A stretch of 64,000 nucleotides of DNA from the NCBI GenBank assembly GCA_014529385.2, contig CM043945.1:3446312-3510311 (forward strand), read 5' to 3'. The notes under the pieces were generated by a model. It was not told where the DNA came from. It saw nothing but the letters and a program-made list of their open reading frames with translations, and ran no database searches. Position 1 is the first letter of the stretch. Each line of letters begins with the position of its first letter. Positions 1 through 12,668 of this stretch are shown one piece after another. This DNA is from Adiantum capillus-veneris (Eukaryota; Streptophyta; Polypodiopsida; Polypodiales; Pteridaceae). Position numbers and translations under genes: made by a program.

Positions 1-1075
1 GCTCTTAGCACTTGCTTAAAGCTTGCTAAGTGGTCATATGAATCCCTTGATCCACTATATTTTTTGACCCGTTTTTGAAAATCAGCTGGTCTGACACGTC
101 TATGTGGTTCAACTCCAGGTCTTCTGGGAGTTGGTCCTGTTCCAAATCCTTCAAACCAGTCTGTCGGAAATAGTGACTCATGTAGCCTTGGACTGGCCTT
201 ACTGTCACCCGATTTTCTACGTGATGAGGTGATTTCTGGTTTCTTCACATTACTCTTAGATGATCTCTCACGATGTTTATCTCTTGGAGTGGTTTCTGGT
301 CCTTGACCCAATATCCAATCCCGTATGGAATACCCCTGGTATTTGGTTTGTTCTACCTCCTCAGGAGTCATCATAACAAAATTTTTGTTATAACAAGCCC
401 TAAAAAAGTAAGTTGGTAGGTCCGCAAATCCCTTATCTTTGATCTTGAAGATATAGATGATCTTCATGGCCGTTAATTATCCCGGTCTAGCATGAGAAGT
501 CCACAAAAGATCTTTTATGTTTCTATCTTCCCAACAATAGACTCCAATCCTAGGATTATCTGTACTAAGCCGTTTCAAAGACTTCAAGTCTACTTGATCA
601 TATCCCTCAAATTCCAAAGTTGGTAGTCCTTCTATTGCTGACATATCTGGGATTATAGTGTTTACTTCTAATCCCCATTTGTCTACCACATCAGGATTTT
701 CGACTTGTACATATTGAGTTCTGTTTCGATCCATGTACATTTTTCCTTGTTTGTTTGCCCTAACCTCTTCTTCGAACTCAATACCATGGTCATCAATGCA
801 ATAACATACTCTTCGTTAGGATCCAAGTAAACCTGGGCTCCATGACGGTTAGTCTTGTAAAAAGAGAGTATATGCTTATAGCGCATTGTCGTTCCGGTTT
901 CCGAGTGAGTTGAGTAAGACGACATTTCGGATGTTGAATCTAAAAAAGTGTCCGAGACTTCTTCAGGAATTGTGTGCAAGGAATTGCCTTGATTCACGCT
1001 TTCTTCAGTGGATACTCTACTGGTGTTTTCTCCAAGGCCTTGATTTCCTATTACACGACCGGATCTAAGGTTCAT
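1..1075 (-). pseudogene. Element D gag, partial and frameshifted
   Basis: This is the start of a Ty3/gypsy gag protein, the structural protein that packages element RNA. It runs leftward and is cut off by the window edge. The ATG at 1073-1075 opens with MNLRSGR, the same start seen in element B (34687) and, as MYLRSGR, in element A (2932). The next residues match B gag in a second frame, including the shared string NPxVVDKWGL near 640-680. A third frame at about 1-120 matches B's gag core (VRPADFQK, SFKQVLRA). At least two frameshifts, one near 780, and one stop near 477 break the reading. Homology to B gag is clear by eye. The function of this N-terminal domain is unknown. Confidence 0.75.
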
Positions 1076-1527
1076 ATAGACTTATGAAGCCCTTGATTGA
1101 GTACTCACCTTGGATTGACTTGTCGTCAATTTCCACTCGATTCAATTGTAACTTCCTGTCAAGCCACTGATTCTTGTACAAAACTAATCAAATTAGCTAT
1201 TTTTCTATAAGGACAGTAGAGCTCTTGAGAACCCTCGTAATTGGTCTGTGTATATCACTTCAAATCGTGCTATGGAAGTCAAAATTTTGATTTTCAGATT
1301 CAGCTTTAGCAAAATCAAAGGTCTAATCTGCAACCTGTACACTGAGTGTATCTGTACCAATTTTGATCCAATTGAACTCCAATTTTCTCTATGGCCTATT
1401 TTATGCTGGTCTAACACTGTATATGCCCAAAAATCAAAATTGAAGTCTCTGGATAGCAGAAGTAAATAATCGTGATTATTTACTTTTGTCACCTTTTTGC
1501 ACTTTTTGGATTGGTTTGGCAAGTATA
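1076..1527 (-). other. Element D leader, gag-proximal part
   Basis: Non-coding sequence between D's gag start and the insertion point of element A. It holds one near-perfect 22-bp palindrome at 1462-1483 (AAATAATCGTGATTATTT core). The leader resumes at 39472 on the other side of A. Bases 1523-1527 (GTATA) are the left target-site copy of A. Confidence 0.6.
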
Positions 1528-2118
1528 TGTTAACCCTCACGGCTCACGGACACCCCATCACCTACGACGGACATGTATTATGTATTTGGTAGAGTCAGGT
1601 ACCGGGCTTGTCGGACCAATAGGAAAAGGGTAAGAGTGATCCCCTATGAGAGACGCACTCTAACTAGGATATTCAAGGGATTATTTGGCTAAGCATGGGC
1701 GCCCAAGTGTGAATGGGGTGAACTCATATAAAATCCAACTAAACCTAAAATTCACTTATTCTCTCATTTGTGCAATAGAAGAGTGCTCTTGCTCCATCTC
1801 CATCTCCATCTTCTTCTTCTTCACCTCCTTGTGTGTGTGTGTGTATGTGAGAGAGAGAGAGTGTGTGTGTGTGTGTGTGTGCGATCAAGATTTGCGACGA
1901 CGGCACGGCGGCGGCAAAGCAGTTGAGTGCGGCAAAGCGGCGGCTCCTTCTTCTTCGCGGCGAGGAATCCTCCACGAAGCAAGCGTAGAGCGGTGAGTGA
2001 CACACCATCGCTTTCTTTGAGCTTACTAGTTAAGCTAGTTGTGTGCTTGGAGCCATCTGTGGCTCGCACAAAGTGTTAGGCAAGTCCCTTGCTTTGACAC
2101 TGCGGCAAGGAGCGCACA
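1528..2118 (+). repeat. Element A 5' LTR
   Basis: Begins TGTTAACCC and ends GCACA. Pairs with 38876-39466. It contains a TATA-like box (catataaaa, about 1726-1735) and a mixed GT/GA dinucleotide tract at 1830-1882. Confidence 0.92.
1726..1735 (+). promoter_or_regulatory. TATA-like box in element A 5' LTR
   Basis: CATATAAAA in the U3 part of the LTR, with the GT/GA tract about 100 bp downstream. The same box occurs in the 3' LTR near 39074. It is the likely Pol II core promoter of A; no start site can be proven from sequence. Confidence 0.5.
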
Positions 2119-2122
2119 TTTT

Positions 2123-2140
2123 TGGCGCCGTTGCCGGGGA
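2123..2140 (+). other. Element A primer binding site, tRNA-Asp type
   Basis: TGGCGCCGTTGCCGGGGA lies four bases after the LTR. It is complementary to the 3' end of plant tRNA-Asp(GUC) as I know it. This is where minus-strand DNA synthesis would start. Confidence 0.88.
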
Positions 2141-2931
2141 AATGCCCTACACTAAGCTCGGTTAAGCACCTTACGCTTTCTTGTGATGCAATTTCAATTG
2201 AAGGATTTGTGAAGAAGGAAGGTGTGTGGTTGTGTGGAGAAGATTTTTGTTACACTGTACTGTCTTTTTTGTTTTCTGTAAAGAAGGAGTTACAATTTTT
2301 TTGCAATGTACTGTTAGAATTAAGGTATTAGCTATGGAATGTTAGTTCTGTAAGGTTCAATGTTAGTTCTGTAAGGTTAATTTTATAGATTTGTTAACTA
2401 CTGTAATACTGTGTAAACAGTGTTAGAGTGTGTGTGGCAGTATCTCTATTAGTTGTAAGTAGATAAGTTAGGTGTAGGTTAAGTGTGTGTGTGCACGCGT
2501 GCACGGCGCGGCCGCGGTGACTTTTTTAGAAAAAAAAATCTTTAAAAAATAAAATAAAATAATTAAAAGAAGGATCGAGCTGGGGATCATTCCCCAAGCC
2601 CAAGATCAAACCCAGACCTCAGTCCTCACTTTTAAAATATAGTTTATACAGCTTTTTATATTTAAAAACTATTTTTAGGATTTCGAGGACTATAAAGACT
2701 ATTTTTAGGATTTCGAGGGCTTCACGTAGCCGAATAGGGAGTTGTAAAGCATGGCACGTTCCTTTTGCCAAAACGCTCGTCTTGAGCTATTACACGCCAT
2801 ATTTTGTGACTTGGTTACAAAAAATAACCAAGAATAACGAAAAACTTGGGTTATAAACACCAAAAAAAAAAAAAAACTAAGTGAGCGGCCTTCACGGGCA
2901 CTCACCAACGCGTTTAGAGTGTGGAGGTCAC
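2141..2931 (+). other. Element A leader
   Basis: No supported coding region. It contains a 20-21 bp tandem duplication near 2338-2379 (GTTAGTTCTGTAAGGTT twice), a duplicated block near 2666-2720 (CTATTTTTAGGATTTCGAGG twice) and a GC-rich palindrome, GTGCACGCGTGCAC, at 2491-2504. The rest is AT-rich. Confidence 0.6.
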
Positions 2932-3969
2932 ATGTACCTACGCTCTGGACGAGTGTTAGAGCACGAGCATATTGGTAGTGCCTCCATCTACGCGGGCACC
3001 CATTATTCCTCCACCCTAGGTTCTGGACCTTCGGCCGGGACTCAAGGTAGCGCGAACCAAGATCCTCATATCGCATCTAGTGATTCTTCCTCTGACTACG
3101 AAGTCATGGAGGGGTATCCTACACCAAACCCTGATAGTTCAAGTCAAGACATGCATGCCATGGGCCCACGGCCCGGGTCCAACGTGTTTAGCCGCTTAGA
3201 AGAGACCCTTAGTAGAGCTACTCGCTCCGAACATGCGGTTAATGAAATAAATGAAGGGAGTGGGGAAGTAAATTCTTCATTCATGCCTAAAATAGACCCT
3301 ATGCTTCTTGAGAGTGTGCATGTGAATGTTCCATCCACTGCACCTCCTGATCCTTTAGGACTATCTCCCTCTGAGGTTCTACTACCCGATGGTAGGAGTC
3401 TTGCTGAAGTGCAAGAGATCGAACGCTATATGCAAGCAACAAGGGAGAGGGAAATTGAGAACCTACGAAGGCTAGAACAAAGTCGAGCCCTGAAATCAAA
3501 GGCTCCTATGACAACAATCATGCCAGTCGAGCAACCGAGTGCTCCCAAGGTAGCAGTCACGGAGGGGCAAGCGATGGGGAGCAATAATGCTTCCACCTTG
3601 AGGGAAACCTCCAGCATGCCAGGCCTAGATAGGATATTCCTAAACGAAAATTGGGAGTATGACCTACAAGCGGAATCTTTAACTGATCGGTACACAGGAC
3701 ACACCTATCATGTGGGTTGGTTAGATGTTCTACAATCCACATCGGGTGCTACTAGCATAGATGAGCAACAACAAAAAGTCTGTGATGTCCTCCATAGGAT
3801 TGTCGAGTTAGAAAGACAGAACACAGGGATCAACATGCCTTCAATAGGCCTAATGAGATTCTTGGATACGGGAAAGGCCAACCAACCAACCCTATCACAA
3901 ATGGAGACTCCCTCAGTGAACCCCATTGATCCTCCATATTGTTTCGCCAAGAGCCTCAGTACAATCTGA
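2932..3969 (+). CDS. Element A gag, N-terminal part
   Basis: N-terminal section of the A gag protein. I chose the ATG at 2932 because it gives MYLRSGR, the start shared with B and D; the frame is open slightly further upstream without another ATG. The product is rich in Ser, Pro, Glu and Thr, with a charged helical stretch (residues about 165-190). It ends at a stop at 3967-3969, while the homologous reading continues in the next frame from about 3926, so a single-base shift near 3930-3965 splits the gene. The sequence does not resemble a characterised domain. The gag assignment rests on position after the PBS and on the downstream gag core. Confidence 0.65.
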   Translation: MYLRSGRVLEHEHIGSASIYAGTHYSSTLGSGPSAGTQGSANQDPHIASSDSSSDYEVMEGYPTPNPDSSSQDMHAMGPRPGSNVFSRLEETLSRATRSEHAVNEINEGSGEVNSSFMPKIDPMLLESVHVNVPSTAPPDPLGLSPSEVLLPDGRSLAEVQEIERYMQATREREIENLRRLEQSRALKSKAPMTTIMPVEQPSAPKVAVTEGQAMGSNNASTLRETSSMPGLDRIFLNENWEYDLQAESLTDRYTGHTYHVGWLDVLQSTSGATSIDEQQQKVCDVLHRIVELERQNTGINMPSIGLMRFLDTGKANQPTLSQMETPSVNPIDPPYCFAKSLSTI

Positions 3970-5881
3970 GCCCACAAGTGGCAGCTTTACCTTCCCAGAT
4001 CTAGCTCATCTTTCTCTTAATGACACTACGGCTACCATGCATATCCCAGTGGTGAGCATGACAAGAAGTACACCATGGAGTTCATTTGTTAATACTGCGC
4101 CGATGCCTAGTAGCACAGTGTCCCCAACTATACCTACATGTATGTATCAATCATGTGCACCTGTCGTACCTCAGCCTCATGTAGCTCCTACACCTCCGAT
4201 TATTCCAAGAGCTTACAATCCACAATGACATTATCCAAGCTCTTATACAAGTGGAGCCATGCCATTTAATAATAACATGCCATATCAGGCACCCCCTATG
4301 CCTAGGGCCACGCCTGTAAACTTTGGACCACCGTCTGGTACACCACCATACGAAATATGGGACCCAAGAGCCGCGCGTATGCCAAGGCCAAGGCCAACTC
4401 CCATCTCACATGTGGTTCTAGGAGCACATACACCCATTATACCTGCTCAAATAGGATATTTGGTAGCATTTTCTCAAACTATCGGTCGCTCTATTGCGGA
4501 AAACATGCGTAGTGCGCCTGATAGAGAGCCTAGGAGCAAGGCAGTTCAAGTAGCTAAGCTCACACAAAAATTCAGTGGAGACGGAGATGCTAGAAAGCAT
4601 ATGGAAGTCTTTGAACATGTGTGCGATTCCTTGGAAGAGCACAATGAGCTACATAGGTGTAAGGCTTTCAGTTTGACCCTAAGCGGAAAGGCTGGAGATT
4701 GGTATAGAACCTTAAGAGTAGAAGAGAAAATGATTTACTCTACTCTTAGGAGATTGTTCTTGAAAGAGCACATACAAGACGGAGTACTTTGGGGTGTAGC
4801 CTCTCAGCTCCAGAAAGCCCAACGAGAAGAAGGTGAATCCGTGAGAGACTTCATTAGTCGCCTAAAGAATTTGAATTCTCGATGCAATCCAAACGAGCGA
4901 TTCAACAACAACCAATTGCTCGATAGATTCATTAGGGGACTACGACATGAAAGTATCTATAATGGCCTAGTCATTAGAGGTATCACTACTTGGGAAGTAG
5001 TCACCATGAATGCAATCCAATTGGAGGATAATTTAATGATTGCAGGAGAAAGAGTGTCTGCCGAGCCGAAGTCTAGTAGCTCGCAAGCGTCAGGGCATGA
5101 GCCAATGAAGATAAAGCCAATCGTGAAAGAGCAAACGATATCTGAGATGACTTTGGCAGATCTCACCAAGGCCATCCAAGAAAGCCTTAGGGGTAATCGT
5201 GCTCCACAAAACACTCATATGTATCCAAGAAGGGAGCAACAATGGTGCTCAATTTGCTTGGGCTCACATACTACGAGTGAATGCCCTACTTTCAGAGTAA
5301 AGTTTAATGGGACTTGTAACGCGTGTGGTAGGTATGGCCATCAAGCGAAGGATTGCCTAATTCTTAAACGCATCATGGAAAATAGACCGCCTATAGCTTG
5401 GGCAGACTCACCTCGAGTTCCTGCATTGATGCCTACCCCACCCATGGAGCAACAGTTGCCATTATAGCACATGGTCCCTAGAACCCAAAATGTGGTCCAA
5501 ACCACACCATTGCCACCTCCAGTGCTAGGACCGCAACCCCCTCATCCAAGAGTTACACCTATGAACCAAATAGGTTGCGAGTCATCTAGTACTTATGTAG
5601 ATTGCGAAGAGGACATAGACTCTAGTATCACCTATGGAGTCGACATGCTTAAGGAGTGTCCCATGTACTATATGCAAGACCATTGGGGACAAATCAAACC
5701 GGTATATCAAGCTACTGCGCTAGCAACAAGAGGCCAAAACATTAATAGTTTTGCCCGGAGACCACCTCTTCAGTGCTACGAATGTGGTGGACCACATCGA
5801 GTAGCTGAGTGCCCCATTAGAATGCAAAATAATGTCGCACTAATGCAAACAAGTCAAGGGAGTGCATTGGCAATGTCCTAA
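3926..5881 (+). pseudogene. Element A gag core and nucleocapsid
   Basis: Continues gag in frame 2. It is broken by an in-frame TGA at 4226-4228 and TAG at 5465-5467. Between them, 4259-5464 holds the retrotransposon gag domain: KFSGDGDARKHMEVFEHV, then GKAGDWY, then a long helical region ending LDRFIRGLRHES. The nucleocapsid has zinc knuckles CSICLGSHTTSEC and CYECGGPHRVAEC, both C-X2-C-X3-H-X4-C, one residue shorter than the usual CCHC, and one standard C-X2-C-X4-H-X4-C (CNACGRYGHQAKDC). Both stops could come from CGA or CAG by one C-to-T change. A frameshift near 5870 moves the reading into the next block. Confidence 0.8.
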
Positions 5882-7001
5882 CAATCCAAACGCACCGAAA
5901 ATCACACCATTGAACATAATAGAGATTGTTGATGGGACACCACCAACTATAAACATAGCACCAGTGAATGCACTCACAGGGTCGATGCTCCAAAAGCAAA
6001 ATTACATCCTCGAAGAGAGAGATGCTGCATCCATTGGCCGAGCGAGAAAGAAGAAAACACGAAGAAAGAAATCCCTTAATGCTTCTAGCTCAAAACCTAG
6101 TTCAAAGACTAACATAGGGACAGGAGAGGATCCCGTGTATATGAATGACCCTGAGGATGACTCAGATTCGATAGAGACCACGGAGACCAAAACTGTTACT
6201 ACAAAGGAAAAAGCCAGTGAGGAGGATCACGAGAGGGAATTACGACGAACACCAAAAGAGTATTCAAAGTTAAACCACCCAGTTGTGAACCCCCAAGATA
6301 ATCCACGAGAGACAAAAAATGAGGATTGCAAGAGAAAGATTGGAACCTATCCAAACCCAACAGTGGAAATTGAACGAGTCCAACAACTGAGGGGTTTGGT
6401 GGAAGAAACTCAACGAAAATTAGAACCTGAACCCAAACATATCCAGATGTCGGACACAGTGTTTCCCACACAAGTTCAACCTCACAAGAACTACAGGCCG
6501 TTAGCTATACCCAGTATCATTCAGGAAGAGAGTGAGGGTAGGACATCTGAAAGTGGACACACACCTTTCCTACTAGAGAGAATGTTCAATGAGGGAATGC
6601 CCGACCCCCTTGAGGAAGTGGAGATTCCATCTTCACCATTCTCTTGTCAGGGTCCTACATCCCACAAGATGCCATTAAATGTTGCCAATCTGATGGATTT
6701 CATGTCCTCAGAAACACGTACGACTATCATATCTAAGTTATACGGAGATCCAGAATTATTCCTAGCACTGCGAGCGCTATTCAATGGAGAATTACAGGCC
6801 GGATTACCACAGTTTGCACATATGAACAAACCTGACTCGGTGATGAATGATGAGGAACATTTAGCACCACCATCTGACCTAGCGGGACATGAATCTGTAA
6901 TTGAAATACCCGTTAACAAGTTGGGGCAATACTTTGAAGGTGATGAATCTAATGCTACTCTACCAATCACTACTAAAGGATTAACTGTAAAGGGGGTCCT
7001 T
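5862..7001 (+). pseudogene. Element A gag-protease linker, ends at element C insertion
   Basis: Reading frame 0 continues from the nucleocapsid. It has a Lys/Arg-rich segment (RARKKKTRRKK), an acidic Ser-rich stretch, and then LGQYFEGDESNATLPITTKG, which matches B's linker before its protease (VGEYCKGEEGNTTLPVEF). The apparent stop just past 7001 lies inside the C LTR. Without C, the frame runs straight into the protease at 12669, because C plus its target copy is 5667 bp, a multiple of three. Role: spacer between nucleocapsid and protease. Confidence 0.72.
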
Positions 7002-7254
7002 TGTTAAGTATGGAGCCTGATTTACCCTTGTAATTTTCTGTGGTAAAAGCGCACATTTGTAAGGCCCCCATTATGAGGAGAAGCCATCGTGCGTGAAGGA
7101 AAATCACTCACCGGAAACCAAAATTTTCACGGACAAGAATGAGGGGCAACTTTAAAGGCCTCGGGGGCGGAGGCCCCCGAGACTTTTTTTTTTGCCGGAA
7201 TATTATGGCCGGACGGCGACCGGAAAGTGGTCGGAAAACAACCGGTCGGTTGGC

Positions 7255-7375
7255 CGATGGCCGGTAGTCAATGGCCGATGGCCGGTGGTCGAAAGTCAAT
7301 GGCCGGTGGCCGGTGGTGGGAAGTCAATGGCCGGTGGCTGGTGGTGGGAAGTCAATGGCCGGTGGCCGGTGGCCA
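7255..7375 (+). repeat. GC-rich minisatellite in C 5' LTR
   Basis: Tandem units of about 28 bp built on GTCAATGGCCGGTGGCCGGT. The 3' LTR keeps only the first and last parts (12100-12140). Confidence 0.85.
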
Positions 7376-7502
7376 AATTCAAAAGCGGACTTGTCTTCTG
7401 AAGGGCGGCCACACATGGGCGGATTGGAGGGTCCGATTTGGACTTATTCGCACAAGGGCGGCTACACATGGCTGTCTCTCATAAGAGAGGGCAGCCCTTT
7501 TG

Positions 7503-7516
7503 GCCTATAAAAGGAG
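7503..7516 (+). promoter_or_regulatory. TATA box of element C
   Basis: GCCTATAAAAGGAG is a strong plant TATA box in U3; the same sequence occurs near 12267 in the 3' LTR. Transcription probably starts about 30 bp downstream. Confidence 0.7.
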
Positions 7517-7829
7517 GCCATTTCTACACACATTTCATAGTGTGAAGTTGATGCAACAAGGTGAGTGTGAGGTGGTGAGAGTGAAGCAAGGCGGGAGCTC
7601 CATTAAGGGTATAATCCCTTTGTAAACTACTTCTTGTTTTGAAGTACTAAAGCCATTGAGTGGCTGATTTCCCGTGGACGTAGCCCACATTGGGTGAACC
7701 ACGTATATCGTGTGTACTCTCTCTCTCTCTCTCTCTCTCTACTCTATAATCTCGTATATATAAATTTGTCTCTCTCCATTAAGTAATCTACTCAATTACC
7801 TATTTAGCTACGTCTTATTTCCTAACAAC

Positions 7830-7841
7830 TGGTATCAGAGC
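7830..7841 (+). other. Element C primer binding site, tRNA-iMet
   Basis: TGGTATCAGAGC, the standard copia PBS, two bases after the LTR. Confidence 0.93.
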
Positions 7842-7900
7842 AAGGTTTTCTCGTAGCTAAATTATCTCAAGCAAAGGATTCCTTGAATTGAGTGGGAGTT

Positions 7901-10900
7901 ATGGCGGAGGAAAGGAAGCTCAAGATTGAGAAGTTCAACGGAAAAAACTACCAACATTGGAAGATGCAGATTGAAGACTATCTCTACCAGAAGGACCTCT
8001 ATTTGCCACTAGGCGGTCTTGCGAAGAAGCCCGCAACAATGACAGATGAAGCATGGATTGTCCTTGATCGAAAGGCACTGGGAACAATCCGGTTAAGCTT
8101 GGCGTCAACGGTGGCCTTCAATGTTTTGGAGATGAAGACCACGGAGGACTTGATGAAGTCACTTGACGACTTCTACGAGAAACCATCGGCATCCAATAAG
8201 GTATTTCTTATGAAGCTCTTGTTCAATCTAAAGATGGCAGAGAATGGTTCAGTTGCAAGACACCTAAATGACTTTAACACAAACATAAGTCAACTTCGAT
8301 CAGTGAAAATCAATTTCGATGACGAAGTGCGAGCTCTCCTTATACTATCATCTCTACCGAATAGTTGGGACATCCTTGTGATGGCTGTAAGTAATTCTAT
8401 CTCTGGCACAAATACTCTTAAGTTTGATGATGTTGTGGGTGTTCTCCTAAGCGAGGAAATGCGAAGGAGAAGCACAGGAGAATCATCAAGTGCTGCACTA
8501 TCAGTCGAAACAAGAGGAAGGCTTAAGGAGAGGTTCAAAAACCAAAAGGGTCGTGATCGCTCAAGGCAGAGCAAGTCACGCACAAAGTCAGTTCTTGAAT
8601 GTTGGAACTGCGGCAAGAAGGGCCACGTCAAGAAGGATTTCTGGTGCAAGAAGAAGAAGGAGACAGAGTCTCAAGACAACAAGCCAACATCGGAGGCCAA
8701 TGTGGAAGGTAAAGTAGAGCAAGATGCTCTAATTCTCTCATTAGACAATGTGTCTAATTCCTGGATAGTAGATTCCGGGGCTTCATTCCATGCGACACCA
8801 CACAAGCAACATTTCCAAGACTACACCAAAGGTAATTTTGGGTATGTATACTTGGGAGATGATGAAGCTTGTGAGATTGTCGGCAAAGGTACAGTTTCTG
8901 TCAAAACTGCTAACGGAAATGAATGGAAGCTTAAAGATGTTAGGCATGTTCCTTCTCTTCGCAAAAATTTGATTTCTACAGGACAATTGGACGATGAAGG
9001 TCACAACATTGCATTCGGAAACAAACGGTGGAAGATCTCAAAGGGATCTTTGGTGGTTTCCAAGGGTGAAAAAGTCGGTACACTTTACTTGTGTACTGTT
9101 AGCACGCAACCTTCAGCTTGTGCAGCAACTACAGAAGTTGACAGTGCGGTGTGGCACTACCGACTTGGGCATATGAGTGCCAAAGGAATGCAAATCCTTC
9201 AAACAAAGAAGCTTCTACCAGGTTTGAAAGAAGTGGACTTAGAGTTCTGTGAAGATTGTGTTTATGGTAAACAAAAGAGGGTAAAATTTCAAAAATCAGG
9301 AAATGAAAGAAAAAATAACAAACTTGAGTTGGTTCATTCTGATGTTTGGGGTCCTGCAAGTACACCATCACTTGGTGGCTCATTGTACTATGTAACATTC
9401 ATAGACGATGCGACTAGAAAAACATGGGTTTATGTCATGAAGAATAAATCCGATGTATTTTCCATATTTCAAAGGTGGAAAGCCTTTGTGGAGAATGAAA
9501 CAGGTACCAAGGTTAAATGCCTCAGATCCGACAATGGAGGCGAATATTGCAGCCAAGCTTTTGAAAGCTTTTGTGCTAGCAATGGCATTCGGAGGCAAAG
9601 GAAAACCCCAAGGACACCTCAACAAAATGGGATTTCGGAAAGGATGAACAGGACAATCATGGAACGAGCACGAAGCATGCGGCTACATGCAGGCCTACCG
9701 CTTGAGCTTTGGGCGGAAGCTGTAAGTACGTCTGTGTACTTAATCAATCGGTCACCCTCAACGGCATTGGATGGGGGAGTTCCAGAAGAGGCATGGACAG
9801 GTAAACCGGTGAATTATGCATTTCTCAAAGTGTTTGGGTGTGAGGCTTTCATGCACATAGATAGAAGCCTAAGATCAAAGTTAGATGCAAAGTCCAAAAA
9901 GTGTTTCTTCATTGGCTATGGAGAAGGAGACTTTGGGTATCGCCTATGGAATCCTGAAGATGGTAAAATCTTAAGGAGTAGGGATGTAATTTTTAACGAA
10001 CAAAATATGTACAAAGATTACTTGGAAAGAAAACAAACAAAAGAAATAAGTGATGAGTACATGGAGCTTGAGGACGGTGAAGACTCAAGGACTGCAAACG
10101 GTGACAATGTGCAACAACGTCAACCAAATGAGGAGCCTCAACCTATTCCCTGAAGATCTACAAGAGCAAGTAGACCTCCAGAAAGGTTTGTTCCTTCCTT
10201 CAACCATCTCTTGATCTCAGATTCCGGAGAGCCGGAATCATATGAAGAAGCTATGCAACATGAATCCAAAGAAGAATGGACGAAGAGCATGCAAGTGGAG
10301 ATGGACTCACTACATCGCAACCAAACATGGGAGTTGGTTGAGTTGCCTAAAGGTAAGCGGGCACTTCAAAACAAATGGGTGTACAAGCTAAAGGAAGAAG
10401 AAGGTGGGAAGAAAAGGTACAAGTCTAGGCTTGTGGTAAAAGGTTTTTCTCAAAAGAAAGGTATTGACTTCAATGAAATATTTTCTTCTGTTGTAAAAAT
10501 GAACTCAATTAGGCTTGTCTTAAGCCTTGTAGCTGCTCATGATCTAAATCTCGAGCAAATGGATGTAAATATGGCATTCCCTCACGGTGACTTAGAGGAG
10601 GAAATCTACATGCTTCAACCAAAGGGGTATGAAGTAAAAGGTAAGGAGAAAATGGTTTGCAGATTAAAGAAGAGCTTGTATGGTTTAAAGCAAGCATCAA
10701 GACAATGGTACTTGAAGTTTGATCGATGGATGTTGGATCATGGATTCACAAGATGCAACTCGGATCATTGCGTCTACACGAAGAATTTGGGAGATGGGAA
10801 ATTCATCATCGTAATATTGTATGTTGATGACATGCTGATTGCAAGTGCTAACATGCAGGACATCAAAGACCTAAAAGAGGAGCTGTCCAAATCTTTTTCA

Positions 10901-11782
10901 ATGAAAGATTTAGGTTCTGCAAAGAGGATACTTGGTATGAAAATATCAAGGGACAGGACGAAGAAGACAATAAAGCTATCTCAAGAAGATTATATCAAGA
11001 AGGTACTAGAAAGGTTTGCAATGCAAAATGCAAAACCAGTTTCTACACCTTTGGCTGGTCATTTTAAACTAACGAAGGATATGTGTCCAAAGACACAAGA
11101 GGAGATAGCCTATATGTCTAAAGTTCCATATGCTGCAGCGGTAGGTTCTCTAATGTATGCTATGGTCTGGACAAGGCCAGACATTGCACATGCAGTGGGA
11201 GTAGTGAGTAGGTTCATGGACAACCCAGGTAAAGAGCATTGGCAAGCTGTGAAGTGGATACTTAGGTATCTAAAAGGGACAACAACAAATGCTTTGTATT
11301 TTGGAGGAACTGATATTTTTCTAGAAGGGTATGCTGATGCAGATATGGCAGGTGACAAAGATACTCGAAGGAGCACTACTGGCTATGTGTTCACGGTTGG
11401 AGGCACAGCAGTAAGCTGGGCTTCAAAGCTGCAGAGAGTGGTTTCACTTTCTACCATGGAAGCAGAGTATGTAGCAATGACGGAGGCAAGCAAAGAAATT
11501 CTGTGGCTTCACAGATTCTTAGAAGAGCTTGGATTCAAACAAGACAATTGTGTCTTGTACAGTGATACCCAAAGCGCTATCCATCTTGCGAATAACTCAG
11601 CCTTTCATTCAAGGACAAAGCACATTGAGGTGAGATATCACTTCATACGCACTCTTTTGGAAGAGGGACAACTAAAGCTAGGAAAGGTGCATACAAGTGA
11701 AAATCCTGCAGACATGTTTACAAAGGTGGTCAACAAGGAGAATTTGAGCTTTTGCTCATCTTCAATCGGCATTCAAGGATAA
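7901..11782 (+). CDS. Element C gag-pol polyprotein with one internal TGA
   Basis: One frame of about 1,294 codons, interrupted only by TGA at 10151-10153. An Arg is expected there (P-I-P-stop-R-S-T-R), so CGA to TGA is likely. Start chosen at ATG 7901 (MAEERKLKIEKFNGKNY). Domains in order: copia gag; zinc knuckle near 8600-8647, where the last Cys of CX2CX4HX4C is Phe (KKDFW); aspartic protease DSGA near 8770; GAG-pre-integrase (WHYRLGHMS); integrase with HSD, RSDNGGEY and GISERMN giving the D, D, E residues; RT with QMDVNMAF and intact YVDD near 10820; RNase H with YADADMAG, TMEAEY and YSDTQSA. The protein would make and insert element cDNA. The stop removes RT and RNase H unless read through. 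Confidence 0.93.
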
Positions 11783-11830
11783 GAAGCCAGAATGGAAAGC
11801 AGTCACAGGTTTGGTTTGGAGATCAGTCTC

Positions 11831-11842
11831 CAAGTGGGAGAT
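11831..11842 (+). other. Element C polypurine tract
   Basis: CAAGTGGGAGAT directly before the 3' LTR. It is the expected plus-strand primer site, typical of copia elements. Confidence 0.8.
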
Positions 11843-12663
<821 letters not shown>

Positions 12664-12668
12664 TCCTT

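Larger units (their letters stand above)
7002..7827 (+). repeat. Element C 5' LTR
   Basis: TGTTAAGTATGG...CCTAACA, 826 bp. It carries about three extra 28-bp GGCCGGTGG-type minisatellite units (7280-7370) compared with the 3' LTR, but only a short CT tract (7717-7740). Confidence 0.94.
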
